Positions 1 through 64,000 of a DNA stretch of 64,000 bases are shown piece after piece; the first letter of the stretch is position 1; each line of letters starts with the position of its first letter. The stretch spans positions 744,001-808,000 of the forward strand of contig BAAHQB010000027.1 in the NCBI GenBank assembly GCA_054601695.1. The letters run 5' to 3'. Under the pieces are notes generated by a model. That model ran no database searches, was not told the DNA's origin, and worked only from the letters and a program-made list of their open reading frames with translations. The position numbers and the translations under genes are program-made. The stretch is from Amorphochlora amoebiformis (lineage: Eukaryota; Cercozoa; Chlorarachniophyceae).

Positions 1-15
1 GTATATAATCATTAC

Positions 16-66
16 CGGTGAATTCCATAGAGGGCCGTCAGGAGAAGTCCACACCTCATTTTCCAC
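16..66 (-). CDS. Probable internal exon of a minus-strand gene cut by the left edge
   Basis: A 51-base island reads on the minus strand as 17 open codons (VENEVWTSPDGPLWNSP), preceded by TTAG and followed by the donor-like GTAATG, in phase 0 at both ends. The product is not recognised. It may be a late exon of the HGH1-like gene to its right or part of another gene. No homology anchors it; the support is the splice-site pair and the frame. Confidence 0.4.
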
Positions 67-72
67 CTAAGA

Positions 73-103
<31 letters not shown>

Positions 104-157
104 TATATGTATGTATATATATTTATATAATAGTGTATACGTATGTATGTAAGTGAA

Positions 158-195
<38 letters not shown>

Positions 196-300
196 TATAT
201 ATATATATATATATATGTGTATGTATTACATACATATGTACTATTACATATTACATATTATATATATATTATACATATATATATATATACGTATATATAA

Positions 301-342
<42 letters not shown>

Positions 343-347
343 GTGTG

Positions 348-421
<74 letters not shown>

Positions 422-426
422 TTATA

Positions 427-519
<93 letters not shown>

Positions 520-595
520 TAACACATACATATACACACATATAGTTGTGCATATATGTACATAAATATGAATGTATATATACGTGCACATAAAG

Positions 596-638
<43 letters not shown>

Positions 639-676
639 AATGTATGTACGTAGATATTTGTATTATATATATATAT

Positions 677-772
<96 letters not shown>

Positions 773-811
773 TCATAAAAATTCTACTACATATTTTATA
801 TATATATATAC

Positions 812-860
<49 letters not shown>

Positions 861-980
861 ATATATTATATACATATATTTGTATATATGTATATGTTGT
901 GTTATTACATATTTTTACACATTATATATGTATATGTATACACATGTGTATATATATGTATGTATATATGTATATGTATA

Positions 981-1020
<40 letters not shown>

Positions 1021-1096
1021 ATACAATTACACATGTATACACGGCCCTACATGGTACAGATCGTTGCACTAATAATACATGTATATTATAAAACAG

Positions 1097-1150
<54 letters not shown>

Positions 1151-1206
1151 GTGCACACATACAAGCATCAATCATTCAAGAACATGCAATAAGGATCCCA
1201 AATCAC

Positions 1207-1302
1207 CCTAAATCCTCCGGAATTCTCCCCTTTTCCATTGGGGTCAGTGGTCGGTTCATCTCGGGGTTGTTGAAGACACTTATTGTCCAGAATAAACATA
1301 TT
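1207..1302 (-). CDS. Candidate exon, minus strand, unrecognised
   Basis: A unique island between telomere-like and TA repeats. On the minus strand it is open for 32 codons after CTTAG ([12 protein letters not shown] onward) and ends at AGG before GTGATT, phase 0 to phase 0, compatible with the exon at 16-66. A second minus frame and a plus frame are also open over much of the island, so strand and frame are uncertain. Confidence 0.28.
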
Positions 1303-1313
1303 CTAAGTTAAGG

Positions 1314-2190
1314 TTAGCGTAAGGGTTAGGCTACAGTTGGGGTTGGGGGTAAGATTAGGGTTAGGGTTAGGAACTCTTGGGCTGAAACCGTACTTATTGA
1401 TCTCATATTAACTGTAATTGCGGGACTATATGGTGATATTGGATCATGTTTAGGATATGTTTATGTTGTATATTGATATATATTATATATATATATATAT
1501 ATATATTGTATATATATATATATATTTAAATATATATATATATATATGTGTGTGTATATGTATATGTATATATATATATAGATATATATTAATATTACAC
1601 AAGTATATATATATATATTTATAAATAACATATACTAAATACCTATCCGTATATCTACACGCATACACATACATAAAAGCTGACCTGGACGTGTATAATA
1701 AGCTCTATAACCTCTTTAACCGTTTCGAGGGTATGTAGCTAAGGTTGCGGTTAGGTTAGGGCTAGGGTTAGGTTAAGGTTAGGGTTAGGGTTAGCCTAGT
1801 TAGAGTTAGGGTTAGGGTTAGGGTTAAGGTTAGGGTTAGCTGAGCAACCTCACGGAGAATGATATACGTACGCTTCGAGTCCATATATTGCCTTAGAAAT
1901 TTGGGTTAAGTTAGATGGCAGGGTCAGTTCAGGTTAAGGTTAGGGTTAGGATTAGGGTTATGATTAGGGTTAGGGTCAGGTTGGGGTTTACAGTTGGGGT
2001 AGGGTTAGGATTAGGGTTAGGTTGAGGTTTAAGGATAGGGTTAGGGTTAGGGTTAGGGTTAGGGTTAGGGTTAGGGTCAGGTTAGGGTTTTAGATTAGGA
2101 TTGAATTGAATTTGCCTGAGGTCTTCTCTTTGTGCAAACTGTAATAGAGTTTCTAGAATAGCCTGGTAGGGGTAGGGATAGGGTTAGAAT
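1314..2190. repeat. Interstitial telomere-like repeat (TTAGGG on +), with TA tract inside
   Basis: Degenerate GGTTAG units occupy 1314-1375 and 1735-2190, separated by a TA/TG microsatellite (about 1460-1670). Many units carry point changes or indels (GGTTAAGG, GGTCAGG), so this is an old internal array rather than a chromosome end. Confidence 0.85.
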
Positions 2191-2212
2191 TACGGTGGAC
2201 ATATACTTATAT

Positions 2213-2273
<61 letters not shown>

Positions 2274-2304
2274 AACTTTTTTTTTATCATATTATATATA
2301 TGTA

Positions 2305-2336
<32 letters not shown>

Positions 2337-2369
2337 CATATATATAATATATGTATATATACATCAATA

Positions 2370-2416
<47 letters not shown>

Positions 2417-2423
2417 TTATATA

Positions 2424-13578
<11,155 letters not shown>

Positions 13579-13714
13579 GCGCCTTCTTTCGGAAGTCGTG
13601 GGCTCCGAAAGCCGATGATTAATTAATTTGATATCTTTTCGGCGCTTTGTGTCACGGAACCCACATGCCAGTGGCGACCAGGGGTCTCTAGAACCAATAC
13701 TTTGAGACATAAGC
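13579..13714. promoter_or_regulatory. Probable bidirectional promoter between HGH1-like gene and ISCA1
   Basis: The minus-strand ATG at 13578 and the plus-strand ATG at 13715 are only 136 bases apart. The interval is unique and repeat-free in a window otherwise full of repeats. A shared core promoter or overlapping 5' UTRs is inferred from position only; I see no firm TATA or initiator element. Confidence 0.5.
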
Positions 13715-14176
13715 ATGCGACGGTGTGTTCAGCTTACTACCCAGCGCTTCAGGTCGGCGTCTCCCTTGCGTACACCAGGCTACATCGGTGCGTTTTCGAG
13801 TACTTCTCGGCCAAAACGAACCAGTCGCCTTCCCAAAAAGGATGTGGTTACCGTTTCCGAAGAGGCGGCAATCCGAATAAGAGACCTCATCGAGAAAAAG
13901 AACGACCCCACCATATCAGGGATTCGACTTGGAGTCCGATCCCGAGGATGTAATGGTCTATCTTTCGTGATGGACTACCAACAGGACGGCAAAGAGGGAA
14001 AGCTGGACGAGAAAGTGTCAGCTCACGGAGTGGATGTGTACATAGACTCCAAGGCCGTGTTCTACATCATCGGCACGAAAATGGACTGGGTAGAGGATGA
14101 TTTGAGGGCGGAGTTCACATTCGAGAATCCTAACGCGAAGGGGCAGTGTGGGTGTGGGGAGAGCTTTAACGTTTGA
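13715..14176 (+). CDS. ISCA1: Mitochondrial iron-sulfur cluster assembly protein ISCA1 (A-type scaffold/carrier)
   Basis: An uninterrupted 153-residue frame with TGA stop. Residues 1-40 are rich in Arg, Ser and Thr and almost free of acidic residues (MRRCVQLTTQRFRSASPLRT), as expected for a mitochondrial presequence. From about residue 44 the HesB/IscA fold follows: VTVSEEAAIRIRDLIEKK, GIRLGVRSRGCNGLSF, GTKMDWVEDDL and the C-terminal GQCGCGESFNV. The three cysteines that bind the cluster or iron in A-type proteins are present at 79, 145 and 147. CNGLSF and the GESFNV ending fit ISCA1 better than ISCA2. ISCA1 acts in the matrix in maturation of 4Fe-4S proteins. Unlike every neighbour it has no intron and no TA repeat. 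It is convergent with the kinase gene and head to head with the HGH1-like gene. Confidence 0.96.
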   Translation: MRRCVQLTTQRFRSASPLRTPGYIGAFSSTSRPKRTSRLPKKDVVTVSEEAAIRIRDLIEKKNDPTISGIRLGVRSRGCNGLSFVMDYQQDGKEGKLDEKVSAHGVDVYIDSKAVFYIIGTKMDWVEDDLRAEFTFENPNAKGQCGCGESFNV

Positions 14177-14806
14177 CCTCCGGGTTCCCCTTCGGCGCAG
14201 TGGTGGTAGTTCTAGACGTGCATACGTGTGAAAACGAAATTTTCGTTATTATTATTACCAAGTTAATTCCCCTTATGTTGTCACACAATTGAGAATCACT
14301 ACACAGCTGTATAATCTGAACCATTTGCACGTAGGACTGTGCACCTGGCCATCACTGTCCGGGTGTCAGCGGCTAGAGGTGGTAATATGATCATGGATTC
14401 AATCGTATATCATAGTCCAGATAGTCACTGTGATATATATATATATATATATATAATATATATATATATATATACTAGAAAAATCTATATATTAATTTAT
14501 TTCATATCCGATTCATAATGCGGCCTAGATCTAGTAGACATAGCCAGTATATAGAATTAGGTGTGTGAAATATCCATCTTATATTATAAATTATAAATTC
14601 GCTTCATGAGCCAACTACTAAGCTATTTGTCAAAATTTTTTATCATCATGACTACGTATCATGATAACGATTACCAATTTCTAGAATTCATGTCAAGGCA
14701 AGACTAGAGCCCTTCCGTCGGTTTTGCAATTAAATGCCTTCAGTGAATTTCAAAATCTTGTCCAAATACTGATAATTCCGCCTAATTATAGTTGACGCTG
14801 TAGAGA
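14177..14806. other. Convergent intergenic region, ISCA1 and kinase 3' ends
   Basis: Mostly unique A/T-rich sequence with one short TA run near 14434-14475. It should hold the 3' UTRs of ISCA1 (plus) and the kinase gene (minus). No convincing coding island was found. Confidence 0.6.
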
Positions 14807-33423
<18,617 letters not shown>

Positions 33424-33479
33424 CTGATTATGGAGTATGTATATGATATATTCTGTAGATTTCAGCGTATATATATATA

Positions 33480-33585
<106 letters not shown>

Positions 33586-33641
33586 ATGACACACGAACAA
33601 ATATGTGTGTACATATACATATAAACATATATGCATATGTG

Positions 33642-33713
<72 letters not shown>

Positions 33714-33884
33714 TATATATATATACATATATATATTATATAATATATGTGTATATATATATATGTACATAAACATGTTTGTACACATTATAAATATTAA
33801 TTTCATATTTTGACACAGATATATTGACACTTATGTATATATTTATATAAATATATATTATATGTATTTTACAGATAACTAGAT

Positions 33885-33920
<36 letters not shown>

Positions 33921-33934
33921 CTAAAAGTATAAAC

Positions 33935-33971
33935 CCGCATTTGCATGTCCGAACAAGCCGCGTGAGACCTG

Positions 33972-34032
<61 letters not shown>

Positions 34033-34085
34033 ATATATATATATATATGTATATATATATATGTATCTATGGTATATACATATAC

Positions 34086-34141
<56 letters not shown>

Positions 34142-34271
34142 ACATGAGGTATACTGATAATGTTAGTCTAAAGCTTGGGTTTAAATTACACAAGATTAGT
34201 TTTATGCCAGGGTTAGAATTAGGTATTTTCACCAAAAGACGACCAAGACATCGCACCGTAGGCCCTTCCTC
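33935..34271 (-). CDS. Candidate 5' exons, probably of the kinase gene
   Basis: Two minus-strand islands with splice-like borders: about 34233-34271 ([12 protein letters not shown] before GTGAAA; an alternative ATG at 34251) and 33935-33968 ([11 protein letters not shown] before GTTTAT, or running to TAG as LYF-stop). They lie between the stop of the upstream gene (34833) and the first secure kinase exon. Their phases do not join to 33390-33423 without a missing piece, so assignment is tentative. Confidence 0.35.
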
Positions 34272-34458
34272 CTAACAAATGTTTAAGCTCAGGATTAGGG
34301 TGGAAAGGTGTATATGTCTATCTGATACTATATTTATTCTGTATAGACACTGAATCTGTATATACTGCATATTTACATGCATATTTTTCTTATATATACA
34401 TTAATATAAATATACATATATATATATATATATAATATACATATATATATATATATTA

Positions 34459-34489
<31 letters not shown>

Positions 34490-34703
34490 GCATGTGTATA
34501 TATATATTTACATATGTATATATATACATATATTTACATATATATATATATATATATGTATATTTATGTAAATACTTGTACATATATACATATATATATA
34601 CATATGTAAATACTTATATATATATGTATATATTCATATATATATATATATATATATATATACGCGTGCATATATAAATACACACATACATACACACACA
34701 CAT

Positions 34704-34778
<75 letters not shown>

Positions 34779-34832
34779 CGATGGCATTATAAGAGACGAG
34801 GAGGAAGGGTTAGCCTGTAAAGTTTAATGTCT

Positions 34833-48682
<13,850 letters not shown>

Positions 48683-49118
48683 CGCGCTAAGATCCTAAAT
48701 ATTAAATCCCACGAATATTGCGGGTTTCGGAATCCAAAACCTCCACTCGGGATCCAAGAAAACTGTGGGGGAACGCCGCTCAGGAGCACTCGCCTCCGGA
48801 AGAAATAAACGCTTTTGAGAGCAATATGGTGCTTTTAATTTAACTTTTCGGGTGTATATAAGATATGGAACGAGTTGAAAGGGGGGGAGGGGATGAGGAA
48901 GCAACAGAGGGACGTTACCGTTGGGAATTTTTTTGAGTAAAATGTTTTGTTAGGAGAGATTGGGGCATGAGGATGAGTTTGAGATAAATCTACATCATGA
49001 GTGGTAGCTATTTATGTATATATTGTATATATATATATAATATATATATATTGTATTGTCATAGGTATATATGAAAAAATAAATCTTTTTGTATAATAAT
49101 AATATTAAAATAATATGC

Positions 49119-49211
<93 letters not shown>

Positions 49212-49233
49212 ATATATGTATGTATATATATTT

Positions 49234-49267
<34 letters not shown>

Positions 49268-49296
49268 AATATCATGTATGAATATATGATGTGTAA

Positions 49297-49383
<87 letters not shown>

Positions 49384-49404
49384 TTATATAAATATTTCGT
49401 ACGA

Positions 49405-49437
<33 letters not shown>

Positions 49438-49680
49438 TCTTGACACGTAACACATCCCATTATCAGCCAAACATATACACCCATTTCAGGAAAATTATAC
49501 ACTCTTCACTACCCCCTCCCCCCCGTATACCAAGTCTAATAGCACAATGTACCCCCACTCTCACCGAGGCAACCCTAACCCTAACCCTAACTCCAAGCTA
49601 AACTCTGACTAACTCGAACACCTTTATCTTATATGTACGTATGTATGTATATACGTAGGCACGTTTATATATAAACATAT

Positions 49681-49731
<51 letters not shown>

Positions 49732-49745
49732 GTACATATATATAC

Positions 49746-49795
<50 letters not shown>

Positions 49796-49840
49796 TAATA
49801 TATATATATATATATCTTTATATACACATATAAAAACATG

Positions 49841-49896
<56 letters not shown>

Positions 49897-49944
49897 TATA
49901 TATATACGTATCTATATATATTTGAATAATAACGCTTCCAATAG
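48683..49944. other. Divergent intergenic region
   Basis: Between the start of the 24-exon gene (minus) and the first secure exon of the next plus-strand gene. 48695-49015 is unique and probably holds the 5' UTR and promoter. 49020-49440 and 49640-49920 are TA/GT repeat; 49565-49600 has a few CCCTAA units. A first exon of the plus-strand gene should be here but I could not place it. Confidence 0.5.
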
Positions 49945-52936
<2,992 letters not shown>

Positions 52937-53035
52937 TTAAACAAATAAAGAAGATATGACGGTTATCATATATGTTTATGTACTCTGGATAATATGTATA
53001 TATACATGTATGTGTCTTATTAGATATGTGTGTGT

Positions 53036-53083
<48 letters not shown>

Positions 53084-53098
53084 ATACGTGTTCACATG

Positions 53099-53133
<35 letters not shown>

Positions 53134-53187
53134 TATAAATGTATATATATATATGTACGTAGCATGCATGTATTTATAATATAAATA

Positions 53188-53220
<33 letters not shown>

Positions 53221-53226
<6 letters not shown>

Positions 53227-53306
53227 CGCAGGGGAATATGCAATTGTTGTAGTTTTAATGATGAGCAACCCACAGCTCAAGGTATTAATACATGCATACA
53301 AATGTT

Positions 53307-53344
<38 letters not shown>

Positions 53345-53357
53345 TACATATACATAC

Positions 53358-53393
<36 letters not shown>

Positions 53394-53406
53394 CAAATAT
53401 ATGTAC

Positions 53407-53460
<54 letters not shown>

Positions 53461-53479
53461 CAAATATATGTACATATAC

Positions 53480-53529
<50 letters not shown>

Positions 53530-53639
53530 ATGTATATGTATAAATATATATATATATATATATGTATTCATTTAATATAAAGCTTTTCCCCGCAATCCGA
53601 TGCGATTACTCCGTGAATCCGTTCTAGCCACACCAATAG
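53221..53639 (+). CDS. Weak two-exon candidate, plus strand
   Basis: 53221-53281 opens with ATG ([20 protein letters not shown]) and ends AAG before GTATTA. 53583-53639 follows AAAG and reads [18 protein letters not shown] before GTATTT; the phases match (1 to 1). An alternative acceptor inside the first island (after CGCAG) gives [16 protein letters not shown], also open, which would make it an internal exon. The product is unrecognised and no third exon is found. Confidence 0.4.
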
Positions 53640-56004
<2,365 letters not shown>

Positions 56005-56973
56005 ATGGCCACGAAGTCGAGCAGTCCGATGAAGTTTATCTCGTCGATCTTCGGACGAATGAAGAATAAGATTGCAAACGCTCGTGCTGAGATTAGAGTG
56101 AAGAAAATGCTCGCAACAAGCGGCCTGGTTCCTGATTTCTCGCTCCTTCTCATCCGATTTCGCTTCCCTCCGAAAACTGTGCCAAACCTCTGATCATCTC
56201 TCTCAGATTCGAATGGGAGATCGAATGATGACGATGGATGGGAAGAATTTTGAGACCGTAGAGCAGGTTACCGCAAAGTCTCCTTCGTACAAGGATAACA
56301 TTATACAATCCATGGAAGATTTCTGAAAGCAGTCTTTTGAAAGTCTCAATTCTCAGGTCTTGCAGAAGTTCCACGCAGGCCACTATCTGGTGATAATAGT
56401 TGGCTCAACAATGGTGCGAAGCTGTCCCAAGGGCATCCTTGCCTCTGTTAAGCTGGAATTTGACGACGCCGACTCCCTTTCGTCCGTGATTGGGGTGTGT
56501 CAGGTACGGAACTACGCTGTGTCATCGATCATATTCTCTGCCCGTTTGAGGGTTTGTCCTCACTCCACGAAATTGTGTAGGCGGTGAGTCGCTGGCTGCG
56601 GGCGGACAAGAAAAATCTAGTCGTTCTGAGCGCCGAGCGGTAACCTCCATCCTGATACATCATCATAAAACCCCCACCATTATCACCTATAGAACTGCGC
56701 GTATGTATAACCCATACGCTAGCAAGCTATCTCATCGTCCACATCTCCCCCCCTCCCCGCAGTGAACAGGTAGAGAAGCTGCTATCATGCTCACTCTACT
56801 ATTTTGCGAATGAGGAGTTGCAGGGGGACCCAAATTCAGCGACTACCAAACGCAAGAGTCAGTCGACAATTCCGGAGGACAAACTTCGAGAGAGCGCGAA
56901 TCTGCCTGTTCCTGGGACGGAAGTCGAATCCAAGGGCGAGCGGGTTCGAAGGGATGGGAATATGGCCCTTTAG
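56005..56973 (+). CDS. Four-exon gene, about 196 residues, unrecognised
   Basis: Exons: 56005-56097 (ATG, MATKSSSPMKFISSIFG), 56207-56266, 56357-56583 and 56763-56973 (TAG). All phases agree and the sum is 591 bases (197 codons). Acceptors are pyrimidine-rich (CTCTCTCAG, TTCTCAG, CCCCGCAG) and the third donor is GTGAGT. The middle exon reads GHYLVIIVGSTMVRS and ASVKLEFDDADSLSSVIG; the last reads EQVEKLLSCSLYYFANEEL then a polar, charged tail. Introns are short (about 90-180 bases) and free of TA repeat, unlike most genes here. The function is unknown. Alternatives: exon 2 could run to the TGA at 56324, and exon 3 could end at the donor after 56518. Confidence 0.6.
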
Positions 56974-57203
56974 CTTCTTTGTAGGGGAGTGGGGAGACTT
57001 TGGAGAGGGGAAGCGAAAATTTGGGGCATAGTGGGGATTATCTGCAAGTTGTTATGGGTGCAGAGCTGGGGGGTATATCTGCAAGGGTTGCTTTCGGTTA
57101 GGGATGGGAAATGATTATATGTAATATTCATTTTTGAGTGTATACAACATATTTCTATGCGTAGAACATACTTCTATGTATATAATTCGTGCGCACACGC
57201 ATC

Positions 57204-59080
<1,877 letters not shown>

Positions 59081-59086
59081 ATAATA

Positions 59087-59136
<50 letters not shown>

Positions 59137-59161
59137 ATACATATTTGTGTGTTTCTATACA

Positions 59162-59206
<45 letters not shown>

Positions 59207-59384
59207 TTTAATATACATATATTTACATATAAAATATTTATTGGTGTATGAAATAGATGTTAATATACATATATACATATATATATATATACATATATAT
59301 ACATATGCATATATTAGGGTTTATTTGAGTTGGGTTAAGGTTTGTGTTGGGGTTTGGATATTTTTGTGAGTGTAATCATATTCG

Positions 59385-59433
<49 letters not shown>

Positions 59434-59742
59434 TATACACATATATATATACATATATTTATATATATATACTTATATATGTATATATATATATTTGTAT
59501 ATTATATACTTATATACTTATATAATATAGATAAATACATATACACACATATACATATATATACATATATACATACATATACATATTACACATATATATA
59601 TATATATATAAATATATGTAATATGTGCATGCATTATGTGTGTAGTATAATATGTGTATACATATGTATATGTATATATGTATATATATATATATATATA
59701 TGTGTGTAATATATGTATGTATGCATATATATATATATATAC

Positions 59743-59773
<31 letters not shown>

Positions 59774-60437
59774 TACATACATACATACATATATGTGTGT
59801 ATATGTATACATACATACATATACATTTATACATAAATACATACACATACACATATATATATACATACATAAACCTATATGTCCAATTCCTAACCCACCT
59901 AACCACAACCCAAATTTTAACCTCCAACCCAAACCCCTAGCTCAAATCGACTCAATTTCAAACCCAAATCCGACTTCAGATTCTAACTCCACCCAACCCC
60001 AACCCTACCTCGAATCCAAACCCTAGCCCTAACAACAAAAGAGAGAGAGAGAGGAAAGAGAGAGAGAGAGAGAGGAAAGAGAGAGAGAGAGAGGAAAGAG
60101 AGAGAGAGCGAAAGAGAGAGAGAGGGAGAACTTCCTCCACATATTAACTCGACCTCTAATCCAATGTTGAACCTTAACCCTAATATTGTCTCTTCGCGCC
60201 TTACCTAACCTTAACCAAAACCCCTAACCCTCCACTATATTTAATCATGATAATCTACCTTGATCTTAACCCTAACTCTAACGCTAACCCTAACCCTAAC
60301 CAACACTCAACACACCCAACATCACGATCTGCTGTTATCCTGAACAGCACTATAGCCCCACCCTGTGGAGGAGTCAATCATCCTAGGACTAAGACATGCT
60401 GAATAATCTGATCCTAACCCTAACCCTAACCCCCAAG
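59081..60437. other. Intergenic/intronic repeats between plus-strand genes
   Basis: 59085-59870 is TA/GT/CA repeat with one short TTAGGG-like patch near 59317-59345. 59880-60035 and 60140-60430 are degenerate CCCTAA-like sequence; 60039-60129 is a GA repeat. The 5' end of the last gene is probably here or in the TA repeat but was not located. Confidence 0.5.
60301..60412. repeat. Hairpin-bearing dispersed repeat, copy 2
   Basis: Matches 50842-50965 over its whole length with scattered changes: CAACACTCAACACACCC, CACGATCTGCTGTTATCC, GTGGAGGAGTCAAT, CCTAGGACTAAGACATGCTG. The stem is GCTGTT-ATCCTG-AACAGC. Like copy 1 it is embedded in CCCTAA-type sequence. Confidence 0.85.
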
Positions 60438-63908
<3,471 letters not shown>

Positions 63909-64000
63909 GTAATCTTTCAGCTTTAATTGTAACCCTGATATTAGCCTAACAACCCTAATAATCCTGATTAACCCTAATATCCGAGTAGCCTTAGTACTAA

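Noticed and set aside
56150-56383. Minus-strand 77-residue frame across the four-exon gene
   Set aside because: The plus strand has four phase-consistent exons with pyrimidine-rich acceptors over the same DNA; the minus frame has no splice support.

Overview
This window is eukaryotic nuclear DNA made mostly of simple repeats. More than half is (TA)n with interruptions such as (CA)n, (GT)n and (ATT)n. A second component is interstitial telomere-type repeat (TTAGGG/CCCTAA), in both orientations and often degenerate. Non-repetitive sequence survives mainly as islands of about 25-280 bp. Most islands read as spliceosomal exons: they have AG before them, GT after them, an open frame, and codon phase that carries from one island to the next. 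Stops are TAA, TAG and TGA in different genes (TGA ends ISCA1), so the code looks standard. The TTAGGG motif, dense short exons and an EDR1-type Raf-like kinase suggest an intron-rich protist or alga. I cannot name the lineage. The long Ile-Tyr and Leu-Thr/Val-Arg reading frames are translated repeats, not genes.

Layout. About 2.4-13.6 kb, minus strand: a multi-exon HGH1-like armadillo protein. 13.7-14.2 kb, plus strand: an intronless mitochondrial-type ISCA1, head to head with HGH1. 14.8-33.4 kb, minus strand: a Raf-like TKL protein kinase with an N-terminal EDR1/CTR1-type domain and a complete kinase domain spread over more than 25 short exons. 34.8-48.7 kb, minus strand: a 24-exon gene for a protein of about 726 residues, with a beta-rich start, long disordered basic/acidic regions and a canonical EF-hand. 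Its exons join in phase and sum to a multiple of three.

From about 49.9 kb the genes switch to the plus strand. They are a protein with an acidic VTEE-rich block followed by a Lys-Pro tail (49.9-52.9 kb), a weak two-exon candidate (53.2-53.6 kb), a four-exon gene of about 196 residues (56.0-57.0 kb), a three-exon gene of about 75 residues (57.2-59.1 kb), and the inner exons of a gene running off the right edge (60.4-63.9 kb). The genes show no shared pathway; the common theme is architecture. Introns are built from (TA)n or telomere repeat, and the repeats often supply the splice sites (GTATAT from TA, GTAACC from CCCTAA). The most unusual observations are these repeat-built introns, two decayed duplicate exons inside the kinase gene (one changing DFG to NFG), and a hairpin-bearing dispersed repeat inside the telomere-like arrays.
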